This document shows, in pieces, positions 7,916 through 16,683 of a stretch of DNA of 64,000 nt (position 1 is the first letter of the stretch; every line of letters begins with the position of its first letter). The notes below the pieces were generated by a model. That model was not told where the DNA came from. It saw nothing but the letters and a program-made list of their open reading frames with translations, and ran no database searches. This stretch comes from Rhizobium sp. BK313. GTDB lineage: Bacteria; Pseudomonadota; Alphaproteobacteria; Rhizobiales; Rhizobiaceae. Location: assembly GCF_014193655.1 (NCBI RefSeq), contig NZ_JACHZQ010000001.1, positions 744,001 to 808,000 of the forward strand. Reading direction: 5' to 3'. Both the position numbers and the translations under genes were made by a program.

Positions 7916-8488
7916 ATGAATCCACACCTTCAACCCACGGGCTCCGCCTATTTCATTTCGCCGGAAACCGCGGCGGCCGAGAGCCATACGCTTTCGGTGC
8001 TGGTCGACAACGAACCCGGCGTGCTTGCCCGCGTCATCGGCCTCTTCTCCGGCCGCGGCTACAACATCGAGAGCCTCACCGTTTCCGAGACCGAGCATCA
8101 GGCGCATCTCTCGCGCATTACGGTCGTCACGCGCGGCACGCCGCAGGTGTTGGAGCAGATCAAGGCACAGCTTGAACGCATCGTGCCCGTTCATCGTGTC
8201 GTCGACTTGACGGTGCGCGCCCGCGATCTCGGCCAGGAACGGCCGATCGAGCGCGAAGTGGCGTTGCTGAAAGTGGCGGGAAGCGGCGAGACCCGTGCCG
8301 AAACGCTGCGTCTGGCCGACGCGTTCCAGGCCAGGGTGGTGGACGCTACCGTCGAGCATTTCATCTTCGAGATCACCGGCAAGTCCTCGAAAATCGACCA
8401 GTTCGTGGCGATCATCAAGCCGCTCGGCCTGATCGAAGTTTGCCGCACCGGCATTGCTGCGATGAACCGCGGCCCGCAGGGAATGTGA
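7916..8488 (+). CDS. ilvH: acetolactate synthase small (regulatory) subunit
   Basis: A 190-residue regulatory subunit that binds valine and confers feedback inhibition on the large subunit. The N-terminal ACT domain is evident (LSVLVDNEPGVLARVIGLFSGRGYNIESL, a stretch typical of IlvH/IlvN), followed by the C-terminal domain EVALLKVAG. The start at 7916 (MNPHLQPTG) follows an AAGGA. The frame continues upstream to 7868, but that would add residues with no family similarity. It lies 118 bases after ilvI and is probably cotranscribed. Confidence 0.96.
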   Translation: MNPHLQPTGSAYFISPETAAAESHTLSVLVDNEPGVLARVIGLFSGRGYNIESLTVSETEHQAHLSRITVVTRGTPQVLEQIKAQLERIVPVHRVVDLTVRARDLGQERPIEREVALLKVAGSGETRAETLRLADAFQARVVDATVEHFIFEITGKSSKIDQFVAIIKPLGLIEVCRTGIAAMNRGPQGM

Positions 8489-8578
8489 GGAACGCCCGTC
8501 GTTGACCGACCTATCGGCGTCGCGTAGCTTGCGCGGCGCTTTTGAGCGGTCAAGTCTACTATCGATTGAGGTCAGCGG

Positions 8579-9625
8579 GTGGCGTTTTCTGCCGTGGAAG
8601 ATTTGCAGGAGATCGCCGAAAAAGGCTGGTATCCGCCAGCCGGGATGCGCCTTGGCGCTACCTTCTACGTCCGCAATGCCTTTCCTTGGCTTGGCCAATA
8701 CTTTGGGCCGCAGACGATCGCGTCGACCCTGTCGCCTGGCATTGGCGGCATTGTGTCGTGGGGTGGACGAACGCCGGCAAAGACGGCAGCGATGATTTCG
8801 CGTCTGAGGGGGTTGCCGCACTGGAACCTTGAGGATGGATTTTTACGCTCGGTGGGCCTCGGAAAAGCCGGCGCCATCCCGCTCTCGATCGTCGTTGACG
8901 ACCTCGGTTTGCCGGTGGATGCTAGCCGGTCGTCACGCCTGGAACGGTTGATCCAGGGGGCTGACGATGCTCGCATTGGCGAGCTTGGCAAAACCATCCG
9001 CGAACAGATCGTCCGTAACAAGCTATCCAAATACAACCATCTGCCGCATGAGGCGCCCGCGATAGAGCGGTCGACGAAGCGCCGTATCCTCCTGGTCGAT
9101 CAGGTCGTCGGCGATATCTCTGTGGGCAAGGCCCTCGGTTCGAGCGCCTCGTTCGAGCGGATGCTTGCCGATGCGTTGGCAACCGGCGCGCAATGTTTGA
9201 TCCGGACGCATCCAGATGTCATGGCTGGCCACCGCAAGGGTTATCTGACGACGGCAATTGCCGGCAAGGGTGGTGCGATATTTCTCTATGATGCCGTGTC
9301 AGTAGCATCGATTCTTGATGTGGTGGATGAGGTCTGGACGGTCTCCAGCCAGTTTGGCTTTGATGCACTGCTGCGCGGCATTCCTGTCCGTTGCTATGCC
9401 GCGCCGTTTTATGCCGGGTGGGGGGTGACGGAAGATCAATTCGGGGTCTACACCAAGGCAGTTCTCGCCGACAAACGAAGCAGGCTGCGGACTGTCGATC
9501 AAATTGCCGCCGCCGCCTTCTCGCTTTATCCGACCTATCGCGATCCCGCGAACTGGCGGTTGATCGATATTTTCCAGGCGATCGAGCTGATCGTCGCGGC
9601 GCAGAGCGCGCAGGCCCGCGGCTAG
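8579..9625 (+). CDS. capsular polysaccharide export/biosynthesis protein, KpsC-like, single domain
   Basis: A 348-residue protein resembling one half of the KpsC/LipA family, which in capsule producers adds beta-Kdo linker sugars at the cytoplasmic membrane. Supporting motifs are [73 protein letters not shown] and, near the end, YPTYRDP. Full KpsC proteins carry two such units and are about twice as long, so this is a one-domain version. No other capsule gene is nearby. It starts with GTG at 8579. Its stop overlaps the convergent aldo/keto reductase stop by four bases. Confidence 0.8.
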   Translation: MAFSAVEDLQEIAEKGWYPPAGMRLGATFYVRNAFPWLGQYFGPQTIASTLSPGIGGIVSWGGRTPAKTAAMISRLRGLPHWNLEDGFLRSVGLGKAGAIPLSIVVDDLGLPVDASRSSRLERLIQGADDARIGELGKTIREQIVRNKLSKYNHLPHEAPAIERSTKRRILLVDQVVGDISVGKALGSSASFERMLADALATGAQCLIRTHPDVMAGHRKGYLTTAIAGKGGAIFLYDAVSVASILDVVDEVWTVSSQFGFDALLRGIPVRCYAAPFYAGWGVTEDQFGVYTKAVLADKRSRLRTVDQIAAAAFSLYPTYRDPANWRLIDIFQAIELIVAAQSAQARG

Positions 9626-10467
9626 AGCATTTCCAGCGGCTTCTTTCGCGGCGGTGGAGGAAAGGCGGCGTCCAGGGTAGCCCAATCCTCGTCGGTGATG
9701 TCGAGCGAGACGGCCTCACGGTTTTCTGCAACTCGTTGCGCATTGGAGGTCTTGGGAATGGCGATCACGCCATCGCGCTCCAGCAGGAAAGCGAGTGCGA
9801 CCTGCGCCGGGGTCGCCTGATAGGTTTTGGCGATGTGGATCAGATCCGGATGATGCGCCAGCCGGCCCTGTTCGATCGGCGAATAGGCCATGATTGGAAT
9901 CTTGCGCTCCTGGCACCAGGGCAGCAAATCGTACTCGATGCCGCGCCGGCCGAGATTGTAAAGCACCTGATTGGCGGCCACGTTGGCGCCGTTGGGAATC
10001 GCCAGCAGTTCCTCCATGTCGTCCAGATCGAAATTCGAAACGCCCCAAGCGCCGATCTTGCCGGCGGCCCTCAGGCTTTCGAACGCGGCCACTGTTTCGG
10101 CCAGCGGATACTCTCCACGCCAATGCAGCAGATAAAGATCGATGCGGTCGGTTTTCATCCGCTTCAGGCTGCGTTCGCAAGCTTGGATAGTCCCCTTGCT
10201 GCTTGCGTTGTGGGGATAGACCTTGCTGACGAGAAACACCTCATCGCGCCGCCCCTCGATCGCCTTGCCGACGATTTCCTCCGCGCCGCCTTCGCCATAC
10301 ATTTCGGCGGTATCGATCAGCGTCATGCCGAGATCGAGCCCAGCTTTTAGGCTGGCAATCTCTTCCTTGGCACTGGAGGCTTTTTCGCCCATGTTCCATG
10401 TGCCCTGGCCGAGCGCGGGAACCGAGATGCCGGAGGGAAGAGTGACGGTCGGAATGGGGTCGTGCAT
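9622..10467 (-). CDS. aldo/keto reductase
   Basis: A 281-residue NADPH-dependent carbonyl reductase of the aldo/keto reductase superfamily. The catalytic tetrad is visible: Asp and Tyr in [15 protein letters not shown], Lys in FLVSKVYP and His in [17 protein letters not shown] and the cofactor segment [14 protein letters not shown] also fit. The length is normal for the shorter prokaryotic AKRs (AKR5-like). The physiological substrate is unknown. It is convergent with the KpsC-like gene, which ends on the same four bases. Confidence 0.93.
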   Translation of the reverse strand: MHDPIPTVTLPSGISVPALGQGTWNMGEKASSAKEEIASLKAGLDLGMTLIDTAEMYGEGGAEEIVGKAIEGRRDEVFLVSKVYPHNASSKGTIQACERSLKRMKTDRIDLYLLHWRGEYPLAETVAAFESLRAAGKIGAWGVSNFDLDDMEELLAIPNGANVAANQVLYNLGRRGIEYDLLPWCQERKIPIMAYSPIEQGRLAHHPDLIHIAKTYQATPAQVALAFLLERDGVIAIPKTSNAQRVAENREAVSLDITDEDWATLDAAFPPPPRKKPLEML

Positions 10468-10676
10468 GTCCTGTCCTCAATGCTGGGGGAGGCGAAGGAT
10501 AAGTGCATTTGTCGGGATTTCAATCGACGCCATTCATGTCACCGTGACAATCACGCTATGGCATTAAAATCTAAGGCGAATTAGGGTCGCGTGACACAGG
10601 TGCCGCCGCGGAGATGCGCGTCACAAAAATATTGGGCGTTTCCGTTAAGCGGAAGAGCGGCGTCCGGGGAGGTTAT

Positions 10677-11270
10677 ATGGCGCTGGATACTTTTCTGGCT
10701 CTTCTATTGTTTGCTTTCACGACATCGATCACGCCTGGGCCCAACAATATGATGCTGTTCTCATCGGGCGTGAATTTCGGCTTCCGCCGCACGATCCCAC
10801 ATATGCTCGGCATAGGCGCCGGTTTTCTGTCGCTGCTGCTTGGCGTTGGGCTGGGTCTGGGAGCGTTGCTGCGCACAGTGCCTTTGCTCTACATGTGCCT
10901 GAAATTCGCCGGCGGAGCCTATCTCATCTGGATCGCCTGGAAGATCGCTTCGTCGAGAAGCCTCAGCGAGAAAGAAAGCGGCGTGCAGCCGATGAGTTTC
11001 CTGAGCGCCGCGGCCTTTCAATGGGTCAATCCCAAGGCCTGGGTCATGGCGGTGACCGCCATGGCGACCTACACCAATCCGCAGCTCTATCTGGTTAGCG
11101 TGCTGCTCGTCGGCCTCGCTTTTGCTGCGGTCAACGTGCCGAGCGTTTCGACCTGGGCGGGTTTTGGCTCGGCCCTGCGCGACTGGCTTTCCGATCCCGT
11201 TCGCCTCAAATGGTTCAACATCACCATGGCGATCCTGCTGGTACTCAGCCTCTGGCCGATGTTAAAGTAG
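10677..11270 (+). CDS. LysE/RhtB family amino-acid exporter
   Basis: A 197-residue inner-membrane exporter with about six hydrophobic segments. The diagnostic N-terminal motif FTTSITPGPNNMML is present, and FLSAAAFQWVNPKAW is the conserved middle signature. Members export amino acids or their derivatives; the substrate here is unknown. The ATG at 10677 was chosen because GGGGAGG sits just upstream; the longer frame from 10614 adds a hydrophilic, non-conserved leader. Confidence 0.93.
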   Translation: MALDTFLALLLFAFTTSITPGPNNMMLFSSGVNFGFRRTIPHMLGIGAGFLSLLLGVGLGLGALLRTVPLLYMCLKFAGGAYLIWIAWKIASSRSLSEKESGVQPMSFLSAAAFQWVNPKAWVMAVTAMATYTNPQLYLVSVLLVGLAFAAVNVPSVSTWAGFGSALRDWLSDPVRLKWFNITMAILLVLSLWPMLK

Positions 11271-11741
11271 TGGTATGGATGGCTTATTGAGCATCAGCCA
11301 GAGGATGCCAATCACCGCGAAAAAAGCGGGGAAGCCGCAAGCAAACCAAATGCGATAGAGACGGTGATAGGCTGCTGGCAAGGGCATGTCGGTCGCTGAT
11401 GCCGCTCGAGCGAGATCGCGCAAACGGACTTGTATCCAGACGACCGGCAGCCAGAAAACTCCAGTCAACACATAGAGCAGCAAGGACAAAGCGATCCATC
11501 CTTCTTCGAGAGACCAGCCGATCGACTGCACGAGCAGATAGCCTGTTATTGGCTGAAGGATGACGGCGGTTGCCGTAAAGATCGCATCGGCGATCACGAC
11601 TGTTCCGGCGACATGTGCGATCAGCTTTGGATCGCCTGTACGATGCGCCATGACCATGAAGAAGGCGATGCCGGCGCCGGTGCCGAAAAGCACTGTGGCG
11701 CCGATGACATGCACAAGGCGAAGAAGCTCCTCTGCCAGCAT
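11262..11741 (-). CDS. DUF2269 family integral membrane protein
   Basis: A 159-residue membrane protein with four probable transmembrane helices (around LVHVIGATVLFGTGAGIAFFM, TVVIADAIFTATAVILQ, WIALSLLLYVLTGVFWLPV and the C-terminal FAVIGILWLML). It fits the DUF2269 family, whose function is not known. Its ATG overlaps the stop of the upstream SDR-DoxX gene by one base (TGATG), implying translational coupling. It overlaps the 3' end of the convergent LysE gene by nine bases. Confidence 0.8.
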   Translation of the reverse strand: MLAEELLRLVHVIGATVLFGTGAGIAFFMVMAHRTGDPKLIAHVAGTVVIADAIFTATAVILQPITGYLLVQSIGWSLEEGWIALSLLLYVLTGVFWLPVVWIQVRLRDLARAASATDMPLPAAYHRLYRIWFACGFPAFFAVIGILWLMLNKPSIPLL

Positions 11742-13030
11742 CAGCGTTCCTCCAATACCGCAAGCGTGGCAAATGTCAGCAGGATCGACGGTAGTATTTT
11801 GACAAATGGACCGAGCGGATCGAGCCAAAGCGATGGTTCAATCAACGTGCCGCCGGCAAGATAGCCGAACGTGACTCCGAGCATTCCGAGCAATGCCGAC
11901 CGCGCAAAGGGCCGCACAAGGACAAAGGCGCCAAGGGCTATGTCAAGGAGACAGGTGGTCAGGGTCAAATCCGTTGCCATGCCATCAGGCATAAAGGGCA
12001 GAAAGTGCCGGCTTGCGGCTATCGGGGACAGCATCGGGATGATGCCCGACAGCATCCAGAAGAGTGCCAACCCGCTGATCATCAACGGTTTTAATAGGTA
12101 GAGGCGCGCAAACCACAAATCCTGAACGCCGGAGGGATTGGCATCCAGCGTTTCGGCTACCGTCGCCAAGGGTCGGCTTGGGAGGTATCGCGCATTCCTT
12201 CGGCTGAGAACTCCTTCGGACATCACGGCCATCGCAGTCGACCGCAGCGGCGAGCGCCATCCAAGCCTGCCGGCGATATCAGCCGCTCGCGTTACCGGCT
12301 TTGCCAATCCGGTCGGTATCGGCACGAGCCGCGCTGGCGGGAGGCCGAGCCAGTTTCGATGAAGGACGACGAGTTCGCGGAGCGTCAGTGCCTCACCGGC
12401 GGCAAGATCGATATCGGTGCCGGATTGGAATTCGCCGGCAATCGCCGCTGAAACGATGGCGGCGACATCATCGACCGAGACCGTCTCGATGGGGCTTTGC
12501 GCATGGATGAGAGGCAAGACAACAGGCATGGCAGCAAGCGCGCGTAGCAATGCCGTGCCGCCATGGGCGTTGCGGCCAATAACGAGCGCCGGTCTCAGAA
12601 TAATGTGGTTGAGACCGCTTGCCGCCAGCGCCTTGTCGGCATTGCGCTTTGTCGCCAGAAACGGCTGGTCTTGGCCTCCGCCTTCCGTGCGCGCGGAAAT
12701 CTGTACGACGAGTTCGATTGCCGACTTGGAGGCTGCGGCATAGAGCGCCAGCATCGCTCTTTCCTGCGTGGCGGCGAGATCGTCGGAAAGCCCGTCCTGA
12801 AGGGCACCGGCGCAGTTGATGACAAGCTGATGGCTGTTTAGCACCCCGTGCCAGTCCGACGGGTCTGTCATCTCGGCCAGATCGGCTTTGATCCAGTCAA
12901 TCGAAAGGTGTTTTACGCGCGCCCGATCAGGATTGCGGGCAAGGCCAGTGACCATATGCCCATCCTTGCGTAGTCGTGCCACGATCACCGAGCCAATGAA
13001 ACCAGTTGCACCGAGAATCAAAATCTTCAT
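11741..13030 (-). CDS. SDR (NmrA-like) oxidoreductase fused to a DoxX-like membrane domain
   Basis: A 429-residue two-part protein. Residues 1 to about 290 form an atypical short-chain dehydrogenase fold beginning KILILGATGFIGSVIVARL (NAD(P)-binding GxxGxxG). The last 130 residues are a hydrophobic DoxX-like domain with four membrane segments (LMISGLALFWMLSGIIPML through ILPSILLTFATLAVL). This tethers a nucleotide-binding domain to the membrane, next to the DUF2269 protein encoded immediately downstream. The start at 13030 is the ATG at the Rossmann motif; the frame runs on upstream to 13483 through the nitrile hydratase gene, which is not credible. Confidence 0.85.
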   Translation of the reverse strand: MKILILGATGFIGSVIVARLRKDGHMVTGLARNPDRARVKHLSIDWIKADLAEMTDPSDWHGVLNSHQLVINCAGALQDGLSDDLAATQERAMLALYAAASKSAIELVVQISARTEGGGQDQPFLATKRNADKALAASGLNHIILRPALVIGRNAHGGTALLRALAAMPVVLPLIHAQSPIETVSVDDVAAIVSAAIAGEFQSGTDIDLAAGEALTLRELVVLHRNWLGLPPARLVPIPTGLAKPVTRAADIAGRLGWRSPLRSTAMAVMSEGVLSRRNARYLPSRPLATVAETLDANPSGVQDLWFARLYLLKPLMISGLALFWMLSGIIPMLSPIAASRHFLPFMPDGMATDLTLTTCLLDIALGAFVLVRPFARSALLGMLGVTFGYLAGGTLIEPSLWLDPLGPFVKILPSILLTFATLAVLEER

Positions 13031-13168
13031 GCTCGGCAGACTACCCAAACGCGCCAACAAAGGCAGGGGGTTGCGGCATCTGATCGCTGTTGCAACCGGT
13101 AAAGAAGGCGCTTGGCGGCCGTATGGCAAAGGCTTAGATCTAAGGCCTATTCGACGGGGAGATTTATT

Positions 13169-13798
13169 ATGCACGATCATGACGACCATCATCACCATGA
13201 TCATGACAACCACTATTCCGATATGCAGGCCCGCGTGAAAGCGCTGGAGACACTGCTGACGGAAAAGGGGCTGATCGATCCGGCGGCGATCGATGTCATT
13301 GTCGAGACCTATGAGACGAAGGTGGGGCCGCGCAACGGGGCGCAGGTGGTGGCGAAAGCTTGGAGCGATCCGGAGTTTGCCGAGTGGTTGAGGCGTGACG
13401 CGACAGCGGCAATTGCCAGCCTCGGTTTTACGGGCCGGCAGGGCGAGCATATGCGCGCGGTGTTCAATACGCCGGAAACGCATAATCTGATCGTTTGCAC
13501 GCTTTGCTCCTGCTATCCTTGGTCCGTGCTCGGCCTGCCGCCGGTCTGGTACAAAGCGCCGGCCTATCGCTCCCGCGCCGTCGTCGACCCCCGCGGCGTG
13601 TTGGCCGAATTTGGCCTGACGCTGCCTGAGGGGAAGAAAATTCGGGTATGGGATTCCACGGCGGAACTGCGTTATCTCGTTATCCCTGAGCGCCCTGTTG
13701 GTACAGAGGGGTTGAGTGAGGCAGCCTTGGCCAATTTTGTCAGCCGCGATGCCATGATCGGTACGGCGATCGCCAAGGCTCCGGAGGAGGCAATATGA
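13169..13798 (+). CDS. nthA: nitrile hydratase alpha subunit, cobalt type, with His-rich N-terminus
   Basis: A 209-residue metal-binding subunit of nitrile hydratase, which hydrates nitriles to amides. The metal site [10 protein letters not shown] is intact, and Thr at its third position is the mark of cobalt rather than iron enzymes. [17 protein letters not shown] is the conserved C-terminal region. The first 18 residues are mostly His and Asp ([18 protein letters not shown]), an unusual extension that could bind metal. The ATG at 13169 follows GGGGAG. First of three overlapping genes (alpha, beta, accessory). Confidence 0.95.
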   Translation: MHDHDDHHHHDHDNHYSDMQARVKALETLLTEKGLIDPAAIDVIVETYETKVGPRNGAQVVAKAWSDPEFAEWLRRDATAAIASLGFTGRQGEHMRAVFNTPETHNLIVCTLCSCYPWSVLGLPPVWYKAPAYRSRAVVDPRGVLAEFGLTLPEGKKIRVWDSTAELRYLVIPERPVGTEGLSEAALANFVSRDAMIGTAIAKAPEEAI

Positions 13799-14454
13799 AC
13801 GGGCCGCACGATCTCGGTGGGCAGATGGGCTTCGGTCCGGTGGCCCCGGAGCCGAACGAACCGGTTTTTCATGCCGAATGGGAAAAGCGCGCGCTCGGCA
13901 TCACGCTCTCCTGCGGCGCGTTCGGCGCCTGGAGTATCGATGAAAGCCGGCATGCGCGCGAAAATATCCCTCCCGCCGAATACCTTGGCGCCAGCTATTA
14001 TGAGATCTGGACGCGCGGGGTCGAGATGCTGCTGAAACGGCATGGTTTTGTAACGCACGAGGAGTTGCGACACGGTCGTTCGTCGCAGCAAGGCGCTGTG
14101 CCGAAGCGTATCCTGAAAGCCGATATGGTCGCCGGCGCTCTCGCCAAGGGCGGGCCCTGTGATCGGCCGGTCGATGCCGCGCCGCTTTTTGCGGTCGGCG
14201 ATCGCGTACGGACGAGAAACATCAATCCGACAGGGCATACCCGTTTGCCACGCTATGCGCGAGCCAGGACGGGTGTAGTGGAGGCCGTGCAAGGCTCTTT
14301 CGTTTTCCCGGACGACAACGCCCACGGCAAGAGCGAGAATCCACAATGGATCTATACGATCGTTTTCGATGCGCCGGAGATCTGGGGTGAGGGCGCCGAT
14401 CCAACGCTTAGCATCTCCATCGACGCCTGGGAGAGCTACCTTGAGCGCGCCTGA
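13795..14454 (+). CDS. nthB: nitrile hydratase beta subunit
   Basis: A 219-residue partner of the alpha subunit. It begins [16 protein letters not shown], the typical beta-subunit start. [20 protein letters not shown] and [29 protein letters not shown] are conserved family blocks, the latter forming the SH3-like C-terminal barrel that packs on the metal centre. The start overlaps the nthA stop (ATGA), so the subunits are translated in a coupled way and probably in equal amounts. Confidence 0.96.
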   Translation: MNGPHDLGGQMGFGPVAPEPNEPVFHAEWEKRALGITLSCGAFGAWSIDESRHARENIPPAEYLGASYYEIWTRGVEMLLKRHGFVTHEELRHGRSSQQGAVPKRILKADMVAGALAKGGPCDRPVDAAPLFAVGDRVRTRNINPTGHTRLPRYARARTGVVEAVQGSFVFPDDNAHGKSENPQWIYTIVFDAPEIWGEGADPTLSISIDAWESYLERA

Positions 14455-14812
14455 GACAATATCGCCCCTGGCCCAATCGCCGCAACTACCGAAATCCATC
14501 GATGGCGAACCGGTCTTCCCCGAGCCATGGGCGGCGGAGGCTTTTGCCATGACTGTGCATCTGCACGAGAAGGGCTTGTTCAGTTGGGGTGAATGGGCAG
14601 AGCAGCTTTCTGCCGAATTGCACAAGCCTGGCCGGGCTGAAGATGGAAGCGATTATTTCGACTGTTGGGTGGCGGCGCTTTCCGGTCTGCTGATCAGCCG
14701 CGGCATCGCCGATGCCGGTATGATTCTTGATCTGCAAAAGAGCTGGCAGCGTGCGGCGGAAGCCACACCGCACGGAAAGCCGATTTTGCTGGAGAACGAT
14801 CCGGAGCGCTGA
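14441..14812 (+). CDS. nitrile hydratase accessory protein (activator, P14K-like)
   Basis: A protein of about 123 residues resembling the N-terminal half of the beta subunit (EPVFPEPWAAEAFAMTVHLHEKGLFSWGEWAEQL). In cobalt nitrile hydratases this small accessory protein escorts the cobalt-loaded alpha subunit into the enzyme. There is no ATG near the beginning; the TTG at 14441, 14 bases inside nthB and preceded by GGGAG, is the likely start and keeps the operon overlapping. Confidence 0.85.
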   Translation: MSAPETISPLAQSPQLPKSIDGEPVFPEPWAAEAFAMTVHLHEKGLFSWGEWAEQLSAELHKPGRAEDGSDYFDCWVAALSGLLISRGIADAGMILDLQKSWQRAAEATPHGKPILLENDPER

Positions 14813-14817
14813 GTAGT

Positions 14818-15615
14818 TTACGACGAGAACTGCTTATAGCATTCGTCTGCCACCTGCCTCAGCATGTCCCGTGAGATCTCGCCGGTCACGGCGTAGCCAA
14901 GCCTGCCGTCGATCCAGTAGAACGTCTCGACCGTGCCGGTGCTGGCGAAGCGGAAGCTCGTCGTGGTGTTTTCCTTGTTGCTGCCGACGAGCACGGTCAG
15001 GCGTTGGCCGGTGGCGTTCTCATACATGAAAAGCGCGCCAGGCACGCCGTTGATTGGCAACAGCCGCCCGCCAACAAGCTGGAAACCGAGCGTCTGCAGG
15101 GCCGGCACCTTAAGACCGGCGACATTCATGCGTTTGCCAAGCCAGGTGGCAAGATGCGCCTCCTGATCCGCGCCGACCTCTACCGGGTGGCGGACATCAC
15201 TGGCGTAGACGACGAATGCCGATTGCGCCTGCCGCGGCAGGGCTTCGATGCCGGTCAGGCGAATATCCGGCCGCGTCAGAAGCTGCGGGCCGAAATGGCC
15301 GGCGGCAGCGCCGACCAGGAAGATTGCCAGAGAGGCGGCGGCCGTCGACAACCAGCGGAACCGGCGTGCCGTTGCGGCCGGCGCAGGCGCAGGGGTGGGC
15401 AATACCAGTTCGCGGTCGCCTTCCTTCGAGGTTTCGTATTGCGCAAACAGGGACTTGATACCCGCGTTTTGCGCCTGCCAGGCGGCGATCATATCCGCTT
15501 GCTCGGGATTTTCGGCAAGCCAGGCTTCCAGCCGCGCGTGATCGCCCGGGGGCAGCAGTCCGTCAGCAAAGGCGTGGAGATCCGCTTCGGTCACGATCGG
15601 GTTACGTTCGCTCAT
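14818..15615 (-). CDS. anti-sigma factor, single transmembrane segment
   Basis: A 265-residue membrane-anchored anti-sigma factor. The N-terminal cytoplasmic part (TEADLHAFADGLLPPGDHARLEAWL) matches the zinc-less anti-sigma domain found in rhizobial ECF partners. One hydrophobic segment, LSTAAASLAIFLVGAAAGHF, lies around residues 88-107, and the C-terminal 150 residues would be periplasmic. It overlaps the sigma gene by four bases (ATGA) and so is translationally coupled. It should hold the sigma factor inactive until an envelope signal arrives. Confidence 0.88.
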   Translation of the reverse strand: MSERNPIVTEADLHAFADGLLPPGDHARLEAWLAENPEQADMIAAWQAQNAGIKSLFAQYETSKEGDRELVLPTPAPAPAATARRFRWLSTAAASLAIFLVGAAAGHFGPQLLTRPDIRLTGIEALPRQAQSAFVVYASDVRHPVEVGADQEAHLATWLGKRMNVAGLKVPALQTLGFQLVGGRLLPINGVPGALFMYENATGQRLTVLVGSNKENTTTSFRFASTGTVETFYWIDGRLGYAVTGEISRDMLRQVADECYKQFSS

Positions 15616-16166
15616 TTCGGTCTCCGAAGCGCAATGACATTATCGGCATTCATCAGGTTGGTCATTTTCCGGCGCGCTCGCGACAGGCGCGACATCACGG
15701 TGCCGATCGGGATATCCAGCGCGGTGGCGACGTCCTGATAGCTGTAGCCTTCGACCACGACCAGCATCAGCACGGCGCGGTATTCCTCTCCGAGGCTGTT
15801 TAATGCCGCTTCCAATCGCGAGCGTTCCAAAGGATCATTGCTGGTCTCTGCTGCCGGCAGATCGGTGCTGTCGTCAAGATCGACAAAGCTCCGGTCGCCT
15901 TGCTGACGCAGGTCGTTGCGGTAGAGATTGGTCATGATGGTGAGCACCCAGCCGCGCAGATTCAGCCCGCGCCACTGGCTGCGCCGCGCCAGCACCTTTT
16001 CCACGCAATCGTGAAGAAGGTCTTCGCCATCGGCGTCGGAGCGGGTGAGGCTGCGCGAATAGCGCCTCAGCGAGGGGAGAAGCGCCAGCATCTCGGCCTC
16101 GAAGCTGTCGGGTGCGGAGGAGGTCCCCCCCGCATCCCGGTCGGTCCGATCAGGGCCGTGCGGCAT
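15612..16166 (-). CDS. ECF-family RNA polymerase sigma factor
   Basis: A 184-residue extracytoplasmic-function sigma factor. Region 2 is visible as LLPSLRRYSRSLTRSDADGEDLLHDCVEKVLAR followed by GWVLTIMTNLYRNDLR, and region 4 as LNSLGEEYRAVLMLVVVEGYSYQDVATAL with IPIGTVMSRLSRARRKM. The start chosen is the ATG at 16166 (MPHGPDRT), 17 bases inside the upstream secreted-protein gene. The anti-sigma gene follows with an ATGA overlap. The operon is probably autoregulated. Confidence 0.93.
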   Translation of the reverse strand: MPHGPDRTDRDAGGTSSAPDSFEAEMLALLPSLRRYSRSLTRSDADGEDLLHDCVEKVLARRSQWRGLNLRGWVLTIMTNLYRNDLRQQGDRSFVDLDDSTDLPAAETSNDPLERSRLEAALNSLGEEYRAVLMLVVVEGYSYQDVATALDIPIGTVMSRLSRARRKMTNLMNADNVIALRRPK

Positions 16167-16530
16167 CCCACACACCCTTAAAGCCGTCGCCGGCGACATC
16201 GCCAGCCTTGGCATCCTTGACAAAGAAATAGAGCGGCATGCCGTCCTTCGCCCATTGCTTCTTCCCGTCCTTGCGGGTGATGATCGAATATGCGCCTTCT
16301 GCCTTGGCTTTGCTATCGGCCATCAGCGGCGGCCATGCCTTCGCGCAATCGTCATTGCAATTGGAGACATCCTTCTTGTCGTTCTTGAAGGTGTAGAGCG
16401 TCATGCCGTTTTCGCCGGTCAGAACCTTGCCCTTGGCGGTTTCGCCGGTCTTTACCGGGGCGGCGGCGAAGGCGGAGGTGGCGGCGGCCGAAGCCATGAT
16501 CAGGATCGGCAAGAATTTCGCGGCTTTCAT
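16150..16530 (-). CDS. secreted protein with YxFxxD repeats (COG4315 type)
   Basis: A 126-residue exported protein with a clear signal peptide (MKAAKFLPILIMASAAATSAFA). It carries two copies of the Y-x-[FWY]-x-x-D motif (YTFKND and YFFVKD) and the pair of Cys residues in NCNDDCAKAWPP that define this family of unknown function. The ATG at 16530 follows AGGAGA. It is the first gene of an operon with an ECF sigma and its anti-sigma, which suggests the protein is either part of the signal or a target of the response. Confidence 0.85.
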   Translation of the reverse strand: MKAAKFLPILIMASAAATSAFAAAPVKTGETAKGKVLTGENGMTLYTFKNDKKDVSNCNDDCAKAWPPLMADSKAKAEGAYSIITRKDGKKQWAKDGMPLYFFVKDAKAGDVAGDGFKGVWDAARP

Positions 16531-16597
16531 GATGTTTCTCCTCGGAATGGTAGACACCTATGGTCTAGGCCCCACGTTTTTGCGTTGCCGGACATGA

Positions 16598-16624
16598 GAC
16601 ACGAATCGCCTCGATTTTATTCCC
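16598..16624 (-). promoter_or_regulatory. possible ECF-type promoter
   Basis: On the minus strand GGGAAT (16624-16619) is followed after 15 bases by CGTGTC (16603-16598), about 70 bases before the start of the secreted-protein gene. GGAA and CGT cores are typical of ECF promoters, and self-regulation is usual. The match is loose. Confidence 0.3.
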
Positions 16625-16683
16625 AATAAATCGCGATCTTTTACCGCTTGCTTCTGCTGGCCGAATCCTGCCAAGTCGGCCGC

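Noticed and set aside
13031..13483. N-terminal extension of the SDR-DoxX gene
   Set aside because: The frame is open on the minus strand through nitrile hydratase alpha, but the nitrile hydratase protein is intact and conserved there; the SDR starts at its Rossmann motif.
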